Assembly (NCBI GenBank): GCA_937980285.1
Contig: CALJQI010000359.1
Coordinates: 1-16,250, forward strand
DNA from: an uncultured Gammaproteobacteria bacterium
GTDB taxonomy: Bacteria > Pseudomonadota > Gammaproteobacteria > GCA-001735895
Direction of reading: 5' to 3'
DNA: 16,250 nt
Position 1 is the stretch's first letter; each line of letters opens with the position of its first letter. Shown here in pieces: positions 15,479 through 16,250 of this stretch. The notes under the pieces are model-generated. The model searched no databases. It had not been told where the DNA came from and saw only the letters and a program-made list of their open reading frames with translations. The translations under genes were made by a program, and so were the position numbers.

Positions 15479-16250
15479 CTAGGTGTTGTTGTTGAGATAC
15501 TGCAGCATGCCGTCGGCGGTCGCGATCAGCTTCGAATTCATTTCATAGGCGCGCTGGGTCTCGATCATGCTTACCATCTCCTCGACGATGTTCACATTGG
15601 AACCCTCGAGCGATCCCTGGCGCAGGTGTCCGAGGCCGGTCTCACCGGGAGTGCCTCCCTGGGCGGCACCGCTGGCGGCCGATTCGACGTAGAGGTTATC
15701 GCCGATGGACTGCAGTCCTGTCGGATTGATGAAGTTGGTCAGCTGGATATTACCGATGTTCGAAGGCGAGGCCTGGCCCGGCAATTGCGCGCTGACGACG
15801 CCGTCGATACCGATCGTTACCGACTGCGTATCTGCCGGCAAGGTTATGCCGGGCTGCAATTGATAGCCGCTTGCGGTAACCAGTTGCCCCTCGTCGGAAA
15901 TCATGAAATTCCCCGCGCGGGTATAGGCCTCGGTGCCGTCGGGCAGCAAAATCGGAAAGAATCCCTGCCCGTCGATGGCGACATCGAGCCCTTTTCCGGT
16001 GTTTTCGATGTTGCCCTGGGTATGGATCTTTTCAGTCGCGACCACGCGGGTACCGGTGCCGAGCATCAAACCCGACGGCAGGCGCGTATCCTCTGAGGTT
16101 TGCGCGCCCACCTGGCGCAGGTTCTGGTACAGAAGGTCTTCGAATACCGCGCGCGACTGCTTGAAGCCGGTGGTACTGACGTTGGCGAGATTGTTGGAAA
16201 TCACCGCTAAACGCGTCTGTTGCGCGTCGAGTCCGGTTTTTGCAACCCAA
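15479..16250 (-). CDS. flgG: FlgG, distal rod protein (5' end outside window)
   Basis: FlgG builds the distal rod of the flagellar axis. The frame runs open to the window edge: the codons at 16205-16249 read WVAKTGLDAQQTRLA and continue into VISNNLANVSTTGFKQSRAV, the standard FlgG N-terminal motif. Only about five residues (family start M-x-x-A-L) are missing. About 257 residues are present, against roughly 260 for the family. Other marks are GLDVAIDGQGFFPILLPDG, YTRAGNFMISDEGQLVTASG, and the C-terminal EMVSMIETQRAYEMNSKLI and GMLQYLNN. An internal GTG at 16204 is not the true start. Stop TAG lies 8 nt before flgH. Confidence 0.97.
   Translation of the reverse strand, partial: WVAKTGLDAQQTRLAVISNNLANVSTTGFKQSRAVFEDLLYQNLRQVGAQTSEDTRLPSGLMLGTGTRVVATEKIHTQGNIENTGKGLDVAIDGQGFFPILLPDGTEAYTRAGNFMISDEGQLVTASGYQLQPGITLPADTQSVTIGIDGVVSAQLPGQASPSNIGNIQLTNFINPTGLQSIGDNLYVESAASGAAQGGTPGETGLGHLRQGSLEGSNVNIVEEMVSMIETQRAYEMNSKLIATADGMLQYLNNNT

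Overview
The window is a continuous stretch of a gammaproteobacterial polar-flagellum locus. Every gene lies on the minus strand, so transcription runs from high to low coordinates. In transcription order: flgG (5' end cut by the window edge), flgH, flgI, flgJ, flgK, flgL, then fliC (flagellin), flaG, fliD, fliS, a fliT-like gene, and the regulators fleQ, fleS and fleR (also called flrA, flrB and flrC). The FleQ plus FleS/FleR regulatory set next to flagellin genes is typical of Pseudomonas, Vibrio, Shewanella, Marinobacter and relatives. The sequence does not let me name a genus. Base composition and codon use look even across the window, and I see no transposase, integrase, CRISPR array, tRNA or rRNA.

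Region 16250-9494 encodes the extracellular axis up to the hook-filament junction: distal rod (FlgG), L-ring lipoprotein (FlgH), P-ring (FlgI), rod cap/muramidase (FlgJ) and the junction proteins FlgK and FlgL. The genes are 2-13 bp apart or overlap, so this is probably one transcription unit whose promoter lies outside the window. Region 9493-4523 is the filament module: flagellin, FlaG, the filament cap FliD and the export chaperones FliS and FliT. It has two clear sigma-28 (FliA) promoters, one before fliC and one before fliS. It also has a candidate sigma-54 promoter before flaG and a strong stem-loop terminator between flaG and fliD. Region 4522-221 holds the master activator FleQ, then the cytoplasmic kinase FleS and its response regulator FleR. 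A sigma-54 type -24/-12 element sits exactly at the annotatable start of fleS.

The parts fit the known hierarchy. FleQ with sigma-54 turns on class II genes including fleSR. FleR-P with sigma-54 turns on the later hook-basal-body genes. FliA drives fliC and late chaperones. The window therefore holds both the top regulators and the final products.

No previously undescribed system is evident. The points most worth a second look are: a FleQ that has lost one arginine expected to contact c-di-GMP; a fleS gene with no ATG start whose usual open frame overlaps its own promoter; perfect or near-perfect palindromes superimposed on both sigma-28 promoters; a protein module shared by FlgK (twice) and FlgL (once); and a dense cluster of interlocked inverted repeats at the left edge (62-202).
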